6,846 bases of DNA, from contig JACKEQ010000142.1 in the NCBI GenBank assembly GCA_020632885.1, positions 1 to 6,846 of the forward strand, in the 5' to 3' direction. Below, piece by piece: positions 1 to 6,249 of the stretch. Position 1 is the stretch's first letter. The number at the start of each line of letters is the position of its first letter. The position numbers and the translations under genes were made by a program. The DNA is from Alphaproteobacteria bacterium (GTDB lineage Bacteria; Myxococcota_A; UBA796; GCA-2862545). The notes beneath the pieces were generated by a model that saw only the letters and a program-made list of their open reading frames with translations, had not been told where the DNA came from and searched no databases.

Positions 1-16
1 GCGGTCGGTGAGGCCT

Positions 17-40
17 CGGGCCGTAGCCCGGTGTCTTTTT
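17..40 (+). terminator. Possible rho-independent terminator (rightward)
   Basis: A 5-bp all-GC stem, CGGGC at 17-21 with GCCCG at 26-30, closes a four-base CGTA loop and can extend by one U-G pair (16/31). It is followed by TCTTTTT at 34-40. A run of five T's is rare in this GC-rich window, which favours a real terminator. It would end a plus-strand gene whose last codon may be the TGA at 9-11. The stem is short and the T-run starts a few bases after it, so the call is moderate. Confidence 0.4.
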
Positions 41-105
41 CGACCGGTGTTCGCGATTCGCATCGGAGCGTTCGGCGCCGTCGCGTCTCTCGCGGACCCC
101 ATGTA

Positions 106-132
106 GTTATGGCGTCCCCCCGGGAGCGTCAA
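106..132 (-). promoter_or_regulatory. Weak candidate sigma-70-like promoter (leftward)
   Basis: On the minus strand, TTGACG (132-127) matches a -35 box at five of six bases. CATAAC (111-106) matches a -10 box at four of six, with a short 15-base spacer. It would drive a minus-strand gene beyond the left edge. The spacing is poor and no well-formed gene start follows, so this may be chance. Confidence 0.2.
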
Positions 133-177
133 CACAACTTTCTGGGGCCAGATGAAAACCCGCGGTGGGAGGCTCGT

Positions 178-200
178 GATCTCGCGTGCGATCGCGGATC
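178..200 (-). terminator. Imperfect inverted repeat after helicase pair, possible weak terminator
   Basis: Read on the minus strand, GATCCGCG (200-193) can pair with CGCGAGATC (186-178) with one bulged A, around a six-base ATCGCA loop. It starts three bases past the TAG stop (205-203) of the helicase-associated gene, where a transcription end would be expected. No U-tract follows directly; the nearest TTTT is roughly 15 bases further on. It could be a weak terminator or an RNA 3'-end stabiliser. Confidence 0.25.
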
Positions 201-202
201 CC

Positions 203-1657
203 CTACGCCAGGACCTCCCCGCGCAGCAGGACGATCCGGGCCGCCGAGGTCGCCCAGGCACGCAGCGACTGTTCCACCCCCGCCGGCAGCCCGGCGCAGC
301 GCCGACGCAGCAGGGCCACCGCGTCGTCCACGTCGTGGGTCGCGAGCCAGCGCTCGAGCCCCTTCCGGTCGAGCTTGTACCGATCGACCACGTCCCTCGA
401 GAGGCATCGCGCGAAGCGATCGAGCTGCAGCCGCTCCCAGGGAGAGACGCCGTGCGGCGGCACCACCACCTCGAGGTCCCCGGTGGCCCACACCGGCGGC
501 ATCGGCAGATCCTCCACGCGGGCCCACACCCGCCCCTCGTGCGTGGCGGCGATCACGCCCGGCGCGCGCCTCAGCAGCCCCAGGCGCACGAGCCGGGAGA
601 AGGCCGCGCGGACCATGGGGGTCTCGACCTCGTCCCAGCCGCGATCGTCGTAGGGGCGGGGGTCTTCGTCCGCGATCACCGGGTACACCTCGCGGCCGTC
701 GCGGGACCAGGCGTGGAAGATCACGTCCCGGTGCTGCTCGCGGAGGAGGTCGAGGAGGACGACCTCGTCGAGCGCGCCCGTCCCCGCCTGCCGGAGCGCC
801 TCGCGCACGAGGCCGACGAGCTCTTGCAGGTCCTCCTCCACCAGCCGATGGACGAGGTGGTCCACGGCGTCCGGCGTGTCTCCCTGGAGCAGCACCTCCA
901 GCCCGAGATCGAGGTGCAGGGTCCGGGTGAACGGGTCGACGGTGACGGCACCGAGCGCCTCGAGCGCGCGCAGGGCCCTCCCCCAACGCGGATCCGCGGC
1001 CAGGTCGACGTCGGACAGCCCGAGGTGACGGCACAGCTTGCGCACGTCGGTCTTGGAGAGGGTGCCCGCCGCGGTCCGCCGCGGTCCGATCGCGTCGATC
1101 GCCACCGCGAGCGAGGCTACGTCGTGCAGCAGGGCGATCGGGCCCGCGCCCGCCTCGCCCAGATCCTCGGTTTCCTCCATCACCGCGTCCTCGGCGTCGA
1201 AGGCCGGCGGCTCGGGTTCCGGCAGATCGGGGTTCAGGACCCAGACGTCCTCTTCCTCGGGCACCCGCTCGATCAGGCCCGAGGACAGCAGGCGGCGGAC
1301 GTGTTCTCCGTCGGTGGTCGGATCCCAGGCGCATCGCCCGTGCAGCCGCCCCTCCCCGGTGGCGTGGCGCTGGGCCCGGAGGAGCACCTGCCGCGTGCTC
1401 GGCGCGAGCGTTCGGATCACGTCGGTCAGCTCGCGGACCGCACGCTCCACCACCTGAACCGGCCGTCGCTTCCAGCGGAGCAGCACCGGCAACCCTTGAT
1501 CGGCGAGGGCCGGGACCAGCGCCTCGAACGAGGGATCGACCAGCCGGGTGCGCTCGTCCACCGTCTCGATCACGTACCGGTCGAGGTCGACGTGGACGGC
1601 GAGCTCCGCCCAGATGCCCGGGTCGGCGACGGACAGGACGCTGACGGCCCGCCGCAC
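203..1657 (-). CDS. Helicase-associated winged-helix protein, partner of XPB
   Basis: This 484-residue protein has no ATPase motifs. Its C-terminus (about 392-475) fits the XPB/Ssl2 N-terminal-type domain (Pfam PF13625 family): strand GDLEVVVPP, then Pro-Trp, RLQLDRFARCL, a hydrophobic helix with YKLDRKGLERWL, and LPAGVEQSLRAW. Upstream are probable winged-helix pieces: VRRLLSSGLIERV (120-132), LSKTDVRKLCRHLGL (200-214), and LVRLGLLRR with a following wing (356-380). An acidic linker lies at about 148-170. The GTG start (1657-1655) directly follows the XPB stop TAG (1660-1658) with no gap, implying translational coupling; a GGGG lies nine bases upstream. Actinobacterial XPB genes are likewise followed by a protein of this class, as I recall for Mycobacterium. 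The likely role is a DNA- or helicase-binding partner in repair; the exact function is unknown. Domain identity is judged by eye. Confidence 0.85.
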   Translation of the reverse strand: MRRAVSVLSVADPGIWAELAVHVDLDRYVIETVDERTRLVDPSFEALVPALADQGLPVLLRWKRRPVQVVERAVRELTDVIRTLAPSTRQVLLRAQRHATGEGRLHGRCAWDPTTDGEHVRRLLSSGLIERVPEEEDVWVLNPDLPEPEPPAFDAEDAVMEETEDLGEAGAGPIALLHDVASLAVAIDAIGPRRTAAGTLSKTDVRKLCRHLGLSDVDLAADPRWGRALRALEALGAVTVDPFTRTLHLDLGLEVLLQGDTPDAVDHLVHRLVEEDLQELVGLVREALRQAGTGALDEVVLLDLLREQHRDVIFHAWSRDGREVYPVIADEDPRPYDDRGWDEVETPMVRAAFSRLVRLGLLRRAPGVIAATHEGRVWARVEDLPMPPVWATGDLEVVVPPHGVSPWERLQLDRFARCLSRDVVDRYKLDRKGLERWLATHDVDDAVALLRRRCAGLPAGVEQSLRAWATSAARIVLLRGEVLA

Positions 1658-3307
1658 CTACGCGAGCCCCGTCTCGATCCGGTACGGATAGCCCTGCTCG
1701 GCGAGGAAGAGCTGGCGGTGCTCGGCGAGCGTCTGCTCCGAGGTCTCGGCGCTCACCACCGCGTAGAAGGTGGCGCTGCCGCCGTCGGGCTTGGGGCGCA
1801 GCACGCGACCGAGCCGCTGCGCCTCCTCCTGGCGGCTCCCCCACGTCCCCGACACCTGGATCGCGACGCTCGCGTTCGGCAGGTCGACCGAGAAGTTCCC
1901 CACCTTGGAGACGGCCAGCACCATGCGCTCGCCGGCTCGGAAGCCAGCGAACAGCTCGTCCCGCTCCTTGCGCGAGGTCTTGCCGGTGATGAGCGGCATC
2001 GAGAATCGGCGCGCGATCCACTCGAGCTGCTGCAGATCCGTCCCGATGACGAGCGTGGGGTCCTCGCGGTGCCGTTCGAGCAGCCTCTCGAGGGCCACCA
2101 GCTTGCGCGGGCTGCGCACGGCGATGGTGAACGCCCGCTTGCTGGGCGCCCCCACGTACGCGAGCCGATCCTCGTCGGTCAGCGGCACCCGGACCTCGAT
2201 GCAGGTGGCGGTCGCGATCCATCCCTGGTGCTCGAGCGTCCGCCAGGGCAGGTCGAAGCGCTTGGGGCCGACCAGGGCGAACACGTCGCCCTCGCGCCCG
2301 TCCTCGCGCACCAGCGTCGCCGTCAGCCCGAGTCGCCGCCGGGCCTGCAGCCACGCGGTCTCGCGGAAGATCGGCGCGGGCAACAGGTGGACCTCGTCGT
2401 AGATCACGAGCCCCCACCCCGCCTCGTGGAACACGCGGAAGTGCGGCGGCACCTCGTTCGCCGACGGACGCCACGTGAGCAGCTGGTACGTCGTGAGCGT
2501 GACCGGGAACAGCCGCTGGTGGGTGCCCTCGTACTCGCCCACCTCCTCCTCGGTCAGCGTCGTGCGCGCCAGGATCTCCTGCTTCCACTGCTGGAGCGCG
2601 GTGTGCCCGGCGCAGAGCACCAGCGTCCGCATCCCGAGCCGGACCATCGCGCCGATGCCCACGAGCGTCTTCCCGGCGCCGCACGGGAGCACGACGACCC
2701 CGCTGCCGCCCGTCTCGCCGCCGAGGAAGCGGTCCACCGCCTCGATCTGGTACTCGCGGAGCGCGGTGGCGTCGCTCAGCGCCATCGTCAGGCTCGTGCC
2801 GGGCTCGTACCCGGCGAGGTCCTCCACCGGGTGACCCGCCGCGAGCAGCGCCTGCTTGATCTCGCCGCGCCGGCGGGCGAGCACCTTCGCCCCGTGGCTG
2901 CCGGCGTCGGGCCCGATGAGGTCCGCGACGGTCTTGAGGCTACGGAGCTCGGCCAGGCGAATCGGATCGTCCACCTCGAGGCGCAGCTCGGCGCCGTCGC
3001 GCACCAGCCGCACCGTCCCGTAGCGGGCCATCTTCTCGCGGACCGTGGCCAGGACGTTCTGGGGGACGGGGTACCGCGCGAAACGGGTGAGGGTCGCCTC
3101 CACCTCCTCGGGCGTGTGTCCCGCGGCCGCCGCGTTCCACAGCGACAGTGGCGTGATCCGCCAGGTGTGGACGTACTCGGGGCTCTTCACCAGCTCCGCG
3201 AAGGCGAGCAGGGCGTCGCGGGCCTCCTCGTAGCGAGGCGACTGCGTCTCCAGCAGCAGCGTGTGGTCGCCCTGGACGACCAGCGGGTTGTCCGGCACCC
3301 AGGTCAC
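1658..3307 (-). CDS. xpb: XPB-type DNA repair helicase (SF2, 3'-5')
   Basis: This 549-residue cytoplasmic protein is an ATP-dependent 3'-5' DNA helicase/translocase of the XPB/Ssl2/Rad25 family, close in length to mycobacterial XPB. An N-terminal XPB domain (about 6-100) begins NPLVVQGDHTLLLE. A damage-recognition-like stretch follows, then helicase core 1: LREYQIEAV (183-191), Walker A PCGAGKT (208-214, Lys213), and DEVH box (304-307). LGLTATL leads into the XPB signature RED (334-336). Core 2 has TLVIG, VSKVGNFSVDLP, VQVSGTWGSRQEEA and motif VI QRLGRVLRP (497-505). The reading frame stays open far upstream. I chose GTG at 3307-3305 because homology starts there; GTG at 3300-3298 is the alternative. 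Neither has a clear Shine-Dalgarno. Bacterial XPB has been studied in vitro as a helicase, but its physiological repair role is less settled than that of UvrABC. Confidence 0.96.
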   Translation of the reverse strand: MTWVPDNPLVVQGDHTLLLETQSPRYEEARDALLAFAELVKSPEYVHTWRITPLSLWNAAAAGHTPEEVEATLTRFARYPVPQNVLATVREKMARYGTVRLVRDGAELRLEVDDPIRLAELRSLKTVADLIGPDAGSHGAKVLARRRGEIKQALLAAGHPVEDLAGYEPGTSLTMALSDATALREYQIEAVDRFLGGETGGSGVVVLPCGAGKTLVGIGAMVRLGMRTLVLCAGHTALQQWKQEILARTTLTEEEVGEYEGTHQRLFPVTLTTYQLLTWRPSANEVPPHFRVFHEAGWGLVIYDEVHLLPAPIFRETAWLQARRRLGLTATLVREDGREGDVFALVGPKRFDLPWRTLEHQGWIATATCIEVRVPLTDEDRLAYVGAPSKRAFTIAVRSPRKLVALERLLERHREDPTLVIGTDLQQLEWIARRFSMPLITGKTSRKERDELFAGFRAGERMVLAVSKVGNFSVDLPNASVAIQVSGTWGSRQEEAQRLGRVLRPKPDGGSATFYAVVSAETSEQTLAEHRQLFLAEQGYPYRIETGLA

Positions 3308-3338
3308 GGAGACGATGTACCCCGGCGGGGCGGGGGGC

Positions 3339-3347
3339 TGGTAGATT
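3339..3347 (+). promoter_or_regulatory. Candidate extended -10 promoter of the kinase operon
   Basis: TGG followed by TAGATT (3342-3347) resembles an extended -10 (TGn plus four of six bases of TATAAT). No -35 box lies 16-18 bases upstream, which is tolerated by extended -10 promoters. Transcription would start near 3354, immediately ahead of the GGAGG at 3355-3359. That gives a leader of about 11 bases before the proposed ATC start. AT-rich hexamers are scarce here, but the match is modest. Confidence 0.3.
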
Positions 3348-3354
3348 GCGTCCC

Positions 3355-3359
3355 GGAGG
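3355..3359 (+). promoter_or_regulatory. Shine-Dalgarno GGAGG that fixes the kinase start at ATC
   Basis: GGAGG lies five bases (3360-3364) before the ATC at 3365-3367. This is optimal spacing, and it is in frame with the kinase domain that begins ten codons later. No ATG, GTG or TTG in any frame lies at a usable distance downstream. It is the main evidence that translation begins at an unusual codon. Confidence 0.7.
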
Positions 3360-3364
3360 CCCCC

Positions 3365-5092
3365 ATCAGCGACGCCCCGACGGTCCTCGCCGGCCGGTAC
3401 CACCTCCTGACGAAGCTCGGGGAAGGAGGCATGGCGTCGGTGTGGCTGGCCCACGACGCGCGGCTCGACGTCCGCCGTGCGATCAAGATCCTGGATCCGG
3501 CGCTGGGCAAGAACCACCGCCTCCGGTCGCGGTTCGAGGGCGAGGCGCGCGCGATGGCCCGCCTGCAGCACCCGCACGTCGTGATGGTGCACGACGTGGC
3601 CGAGGACGGCGATCTGGCCTTCATCGTCATGGAGCTGGTGCACGGCGGATCGCTGGTCGAGAAGGTCCGGACCCGTGGGCCGATGGCGCCGAGGAGCGCC
3701 TGCGAGCTGATGGCCCAGGTGCTCGACGCCCTGGACACGGCGCACGCAGCCGGCATCGTCCACCGCGACGTGAAGCCGCACAACATCCTGCTGACGGCCG
3801 AGGGACTGCCCAAGCTGACGGACTTCGGCATCGCCCAGATCCAGACGAACGCGATGCACCTGACCCGCACCGGTTCGGTGATGGGCACCATCCCGTACAT
3901 GGCGCCGGAGCAGAAGCTCGACGCGAAGGGCGTCGGGCCCGCCGCTGACGTGTACGGCGCGGGTGCCACGCTCTACCACCTGGTCACCGGGACCGAGCCG
4001 TACGACCTGTACGTCGACCAGGTCCGCGCCCAGGTGCTCCAGAACCTCTACGACGCCATCGCGGAGATCATCGACCGCGCGACCCGGTACGAAGCGACGG
4101 ATCGGTACCGGTCGGCCGGCGAGATGCGGGGAGCCCTGCTCGGCGTCATCCCGCGCCTCCCCTTCCCCGCGGCAGGCATCTCGGCCTGGATGGGGGTGGT
4201 ACCGAACACGGCCATCGCGGCACCCTCGGTGAGCGACCCGACCCCGGGCGGAACGATCGGGCGAACCTCGCAACCGACCGTCGAGTACCTCTCGGAGCCC
4301 CCTGCGTCCGTCCCCTCCGCCGACGCGGACACCTTGCTCCGCCCCGAGCGCGGTCCCCACGACATGCCCGTCACCGTCGGCGCGGCCCCGATCTCGCGAC
4401 CGCCGACCGTCGATCCGAACCAGGACACCGTGCTCCGGGGCGCGCCCGAGCCGGGACCACGACCCGAGCCCTCCTCCGGCGGTGCGGGCTGGGTCGTGCT
4501 CACCGGCATGGGCGGGCTCGTCGTGCTGTTGGGTGTGGGGTTGAGCGCGTGGCTCTTCGGCCCGACCGAGACCTCGGATCCACCGTCCCCCGATCCCGTT
4601 CCGGTGGTGACCACACCACCCCCGAGCCCCGTGGAGCCGGTGCCCGAGCCCGAGCCCCAGCCCGAGCCCGAGCCCAAGCCCGAGCCGAGCCCCGTCACCG
4701 TCCCGACGCCTCCGCCGACGCCCCTCCAGCCACGCCCGACGACGCCCAGGCCGACACCGCCGCCGGTGCCCACGCCGGTTCCCGTCGCGCCGGATCCCGT
4801 GCCAGAGCCCGCACCGGTCCCCGTGCCGGTCCCGCCACCCACACCAGCGCCCGAGCCCGCGGGTGTCCCGGTGAAGATCCTGTCCGTTCCTCGCTCGGTG
4901 AAGGCCACCCTGTCCGTCGACGGCCGGTCGATGGGGCCGACCCCGTGGACCGGAGCGCTGACGGCGGGAGGTCATCGCCTGACGCTGGAACCCGAGTCGG
5001 GCGCCCCCCACACCTGGAACCAGGACTTCCAGGGGAGCAGCCAGATCACGTTGTGCTGGGACTTCGCGGCGAACGCGGTCTGTCCGAAGTAG
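3365..5092 (+). CDS. Membrane-anchored Ser/Thr protein kinase with PEGA-like sensor domain
   Basis: This 575-residue Hanks-type kinase phosphorylates proteins on Ser/Thr. The cytoplasmic catalytic domain spans about 12-262: Gly-rich loop LGEGGMASVW (18-27), Lys41 in AIK, alpha-C Glu60, HRDVKPHN (133-140), DFG (153-155), MAPEQ (179-183) and DVYGAG from Asp195. A low-complexity linker leads to one TM helix (about 376-398). A Pro/Glu-rich extracytoplasmic spacer (about 405-502) follows. The PEGA-like domain (about 503-560) reads VKILSVPRSVKATLSVDG, then GPTPWTG, GGHRLTL. The tail has two cysteines (564, 573) that could form a disulfide outside the membrane. The start is set at ATC 3365, the only position with a good Shine-Dalgarno; the first downstream ATG (Met23) lies inside the Gly-rich loop. 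GTG 3263 would overlap the divergent helicase gene and has no ribosome site. It heads a three-gene rightward cluster. The substrate is unknown. Confidence 0.93.
   Translation: MSDAPTVLAGRYHLLTKLGEGGMASVWLAHDARLDVRRAIKILDPALGKNHRLRSRFEGEARAMARLQHPHVVMVHDVAEDGDLAFIVMELVHGGSLVEKVRTRGPMAPRSACELMAQVLDALDTAHAAGIVHRDVKPHNILLTAEGLPKLTDFGIAQIQTNAMHLTRTGSVMGTIPYMAPEQKLDAKGVGPAADVYGAGATLYHLVTGTEPYDLYVDQVRAQVLQNLYDAIAEIIDRATRYEATDRYRSAGEMRGALLGVIPRLPFPAAGISAWMGVVPNTAIAAPSVSDPTPGGTIGRTSQPTVEYLSEPPASVPSADADTLLRPERGPHDMPVTVGAAPISRPPTVDPNQDTVLRGAPEPGPRPEPSSGGAGWVVLTGMGGLVVLLGVGLSAWLFGPTETSDPPSPDPVPVVTTPPPSPVEPVPEPEPQPEPEPKPEPSPVTVPTPPPTPLQPRPTTPRPTPPPVPTPVPVAPDPVPEPAPVPVPVPPPTPAPEPAGVPVKILSVPRSVKATLSVDGRSMGPTPWTGALTAGGHRLTLEPESGAPHTWNQDFQGSSQITLCWDFAANAVCPK
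4578..4865 (+). repeat. Pro/Glu-rich low-complexity spacer, with CCCGAG hexamer core
   Basis: This in-gene stretch encodes the kinase's periplasmic-side stalk: alternating Pro-Glu, Pro-Val and Pro-Thr dipeptides. At 4643-4690 it becomes near-perfect copies of the hexamer CCCGAG (Pro-Glu), with one CCCCAG and one CCCAAG variant. Proline-rich stalks commonly span from the membrane toward peptidoglycan. At DNA level the hexamer tract is prone to slippage in steps of two codons, so stalk length may vary between strains without a frameshift. Confidence 0.85.
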
Positions 5093-5093
5093 A

Positions 5094-5117
5094 CTCCCGA
5101 CAGGCACGGAGCGGGAG
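5094..5117 (+). promoter_or_regulatory. Inverted repeat covering the next gene's ribosome site
   Basis: CTCCCG (5094-5099) is an exact inverted copy of CGGGAG (5112-5117), with a 12-base loop. The right arm contains GGGAG (5113-5117), the probable Shine-Dalgarno of the gene starting at 5125. The left arm begins one base after the kinase stop. A folded RNA would hide the ribosome site until ribosomes finishing the kinase open it. A second GGAG (5108-5111) sits in the loop. There is no T-run, so it is not a terminator. Confidence 0.35.
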
Positions 5118-5124
5118 CGGACGC

Positions 5125-6249
5125 GTGATGGTGTGGTGGTTCGGACCGGCGGCGCTGGCGGGCGAGCCCATGGTCCACGAGGGAGATGCGGGCGCGGCCG
5201 TCGATCGGGTCGCCCGCGCGGCGCGGCTCAGCCCCGAGGAGATCGACGCGGTCGCCGTCGCAGCGCTCCGGGCGCGGCCCGCGACCATGGTCGGATCGGG
5301 CGAGGTCCTGTCGTGTGCCGCGAAGCCGGTGACGCGCGAGCAGCTGCAGCTGGCGCTCGACGGCGCCGAGGCCGCGCTGACGTACGACGAGACGGATCGG
5401 GCGCGGAAGGAGCTCGACCGGGTGGCCGACGTGGCCTCCTGCCCACCGCCCTTCGACCGTCCCCTGCTCGTCCGCTACTGGGTCGATCGCGCCCTGGCGG
5501 GCGTGGAGCCGGAGCTCAGCGTGTCCCGCGCGCGGGGGCTCGATCCCGAGCTCGCCTGGTCGGAGGAGTGGCCGTCCGACCTGCGACCGGCGTTCGACGA
5601 GGCGGCTCCGCTGCCCCCGGTGATCGTCCGCGTGGTGCACGACGGGGTCACGGTCGACGGACAGACCGTCCAGGGCCAGGTCTCGCTGGTCCCCGGCTGG
5701 CATCCGGTCCAGGTGGGTTCGTTCGACGGCGCCCTGCTCGTCGACGCGGACGCCGTCTTCGTCGTGCCCTCGGCCACGCCCGCGGACCTGCTCGGGAGCG
5801 CTGGCGACGAGGCGGGGCGAGCGGCCGCGACCGCGCTGATGGCCGACGCGTTCGGGGCGGGGCGACGTGTGTTCGTGGCCACGGACAGCGGCGTGTGGGC
5901 CGCGTCGGCGGGCCGCACCGACTGGCTGCCGCTCGAGCGTGTCCGCACCCACCCGCTGGTCCCGGTGGGCGCAGTGACGACCGTGGTCGGCGTCGGCGCG
6001 ACGGTCGGGTTCGGGGCCCTGGCGGTCCTCACGCACGGCAACGCGGAGGCGGCGGTCGACGCCGCGTTCCAGAGCTCGGGCACGGCGGCCTTCGATCAGG
6101 CCCGGGCCGACTACGACGCCGCTCGCGGCGGGTACCGGCTCGCCACGATGGCGCTGATCCCGAGCGGGCTGGTGCTGGTGGGGGGCGCCGGGATGCTCGG
6201 GTTCGGCCTGCTCCACGGCCCTGTCGTCACTCCGGGAGGTGGTCGGTGA
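5125..6249 (+). CDS. Unnamed two-TM envelope protein with PEGA-like segment
   Basis: I cannot name this 374-residue protein. The N-terminus MMVWWFGPAALAGEP could be a short export signal ending ALA-GEP, but it lacks the usual positive charge. Residues about 36-160 are helical with two conserved-looking cysteines (64, 106) and the pattern LALDGAEAALTYDETDRARKEL, then ARGLDPELAW. This resembles TPR-like N-terminal regions of myxobacterial proteins encoded beside kinases. Residues about 166-202 (VTVDG, then VSLVPGWHPVQVG) look like a PEGA-type beta segment. Two hydrophobic helices (about 278-302 and 339-365) flank an Ala/Asp-rich helical stretch, so it is membrane-bound. The start is GTG 5125 with GGGAG seven bases upstream; ATG 5128 is equally possible. 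It follows the kinase by 32 bases and overlaps the next gene by four, so it is co-transcribed. A partner or scaffold in kinase signalling is an inference. Confidence 0.85.
   Translation: MMVWWFGPAALAGEPMVHEGDAGAAVDRVARAARLSPEEIDAVAVAALRARPATMVGSGEVLSCAAKPVTREQLQLALDGAEAALTYDETDRARKELDRVADVASCPPPFDRPLLVRYWVDRALAGVEPELSVSRARGLDPELAWSEEWPSDLRPAFDEAAPLPPVIVRVVHDGVTVDGQTVQGQVSLVPGWHPVQVGSFDGALLVDADAVFVVPSATPADLLGSAGDEAGRAAATALMADAFGAGRRVFVATDSGVWAASAGRTDWLPLERVRTHPLVPVGAVTTVVGVGATVGFGALAVLTHGNAEAAVDAAFQSSGTAAFDQARADYDAARGGYRLATMALIPSGLVLVGGAGMLGFGLLHGPVVTPGGGR
6234..6239 (+). promoter_or_regulatory. Shine-Dalgarno GGGAGG of the lipoprotein gene
   Basis: GGGAGG inside the end of the preceding gene lies six bases before GTG 6246. 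It fixes that start and yields a 4-base GTGA overlap with the upstream stop, so translation is probably coupled. Confidence 0.8.

Larger units (their letters stand above)
1..202. other. Intergenic region left of the helicase pair
   Basis: No convincing complete gene lies here. On the plus strand, frame 3 meets a TGA at 9-11, just before a hairpin and T-run (17-40), so the tail of a rightward gene may end there. Plus frame 2 also stays open to a TAG at 104-106. On the minus strand, an ATG at 102-100 opens a frame of 34 Arg/Ala-rich codons running off the left edge, with a second in-frame ATG at 63-61. Neither ATG has a Shine-Dalgarno sequence and I do not recognise the peptide. The convergent arrangement, a rightward gene ending near 11, fits best but rests on very few bases. 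Confidence 0.45.
3308..3364. promoter_or_regulatory. Divergent intergenic control region
   Basis: These 57 bases separate the divergent helicase and kinase genes and must hold both 5' leaders, or the promoters overlap the coding ends. The region contains a C4-GGC-G4 hairpin (3320-3330) running into a G-rich tract (3324-3337). It also holds an extended -10-like element (3339-3347) and a GGAGG ribosome site (3355-3359), both facing right. I see no recognisable -10/-35 pair for the helicase direction. Confidence 0.5.

Noticed and set aside
3..12. Ten-base identity GGTCGGTGAG shared with 6241-6250
   Set aside because: Too short to mean more than chance or a common Gly-Arg-stop ending in GC-rich DNA; flanking bases do not match.
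31..930. Plus-strand 299-codon frame at the left
   Set aside because: Almost entirely Arg, Pro, Ala and Gly, typical of an out-of-frame read of GC-rich DNA. It lies mostly antisense to the helicase partner.
129..2684. Minus-strand 851-codon open frame overlapping both helicase genes
   Set aside because: Arg/Ala/Gly/Pro-rich, with no motifs, and it crosses the junction of two genes whose own frames show clear conserved motifs.
3315..3344. Nine-codon ATG mini-ORF ending at TAG in the divergent gap, considered as a leader peptide
   Set aside because: The GGAG before it is only three bases away, the product is mostly Gly/Pro, and it lies upstream of the candidate transcription start near 3354.
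152..3364. Plus-strand frame open for over 3 kb opposite the helicase pair and continuous with the kinase
   Set aside because: It is antisense to two well-supported genes. Its composition (Arg, His, Gln, Leu, Pro-rich) is that of a GC-biased shadow frame, and no domain is visible before the kinase. It only means that no stop codon bounds the kinase start upstream.
3308..5107. N-terminal extension of the helicase frame across the kinase gene
   Set aside because: This is a shadow of the kinase coding strand (low-complexity Gly-Leu runs opposite Pro-Glu codons). XPB homology begins only at about 3307.
4972..6216. Minus-strand 414-codon frame opposite the two-TM protein
   Set aside because: Antisense to a gene with a good start, coherent helices and TM segments; its own composition is rich in Arg, His and Gln with no motif.
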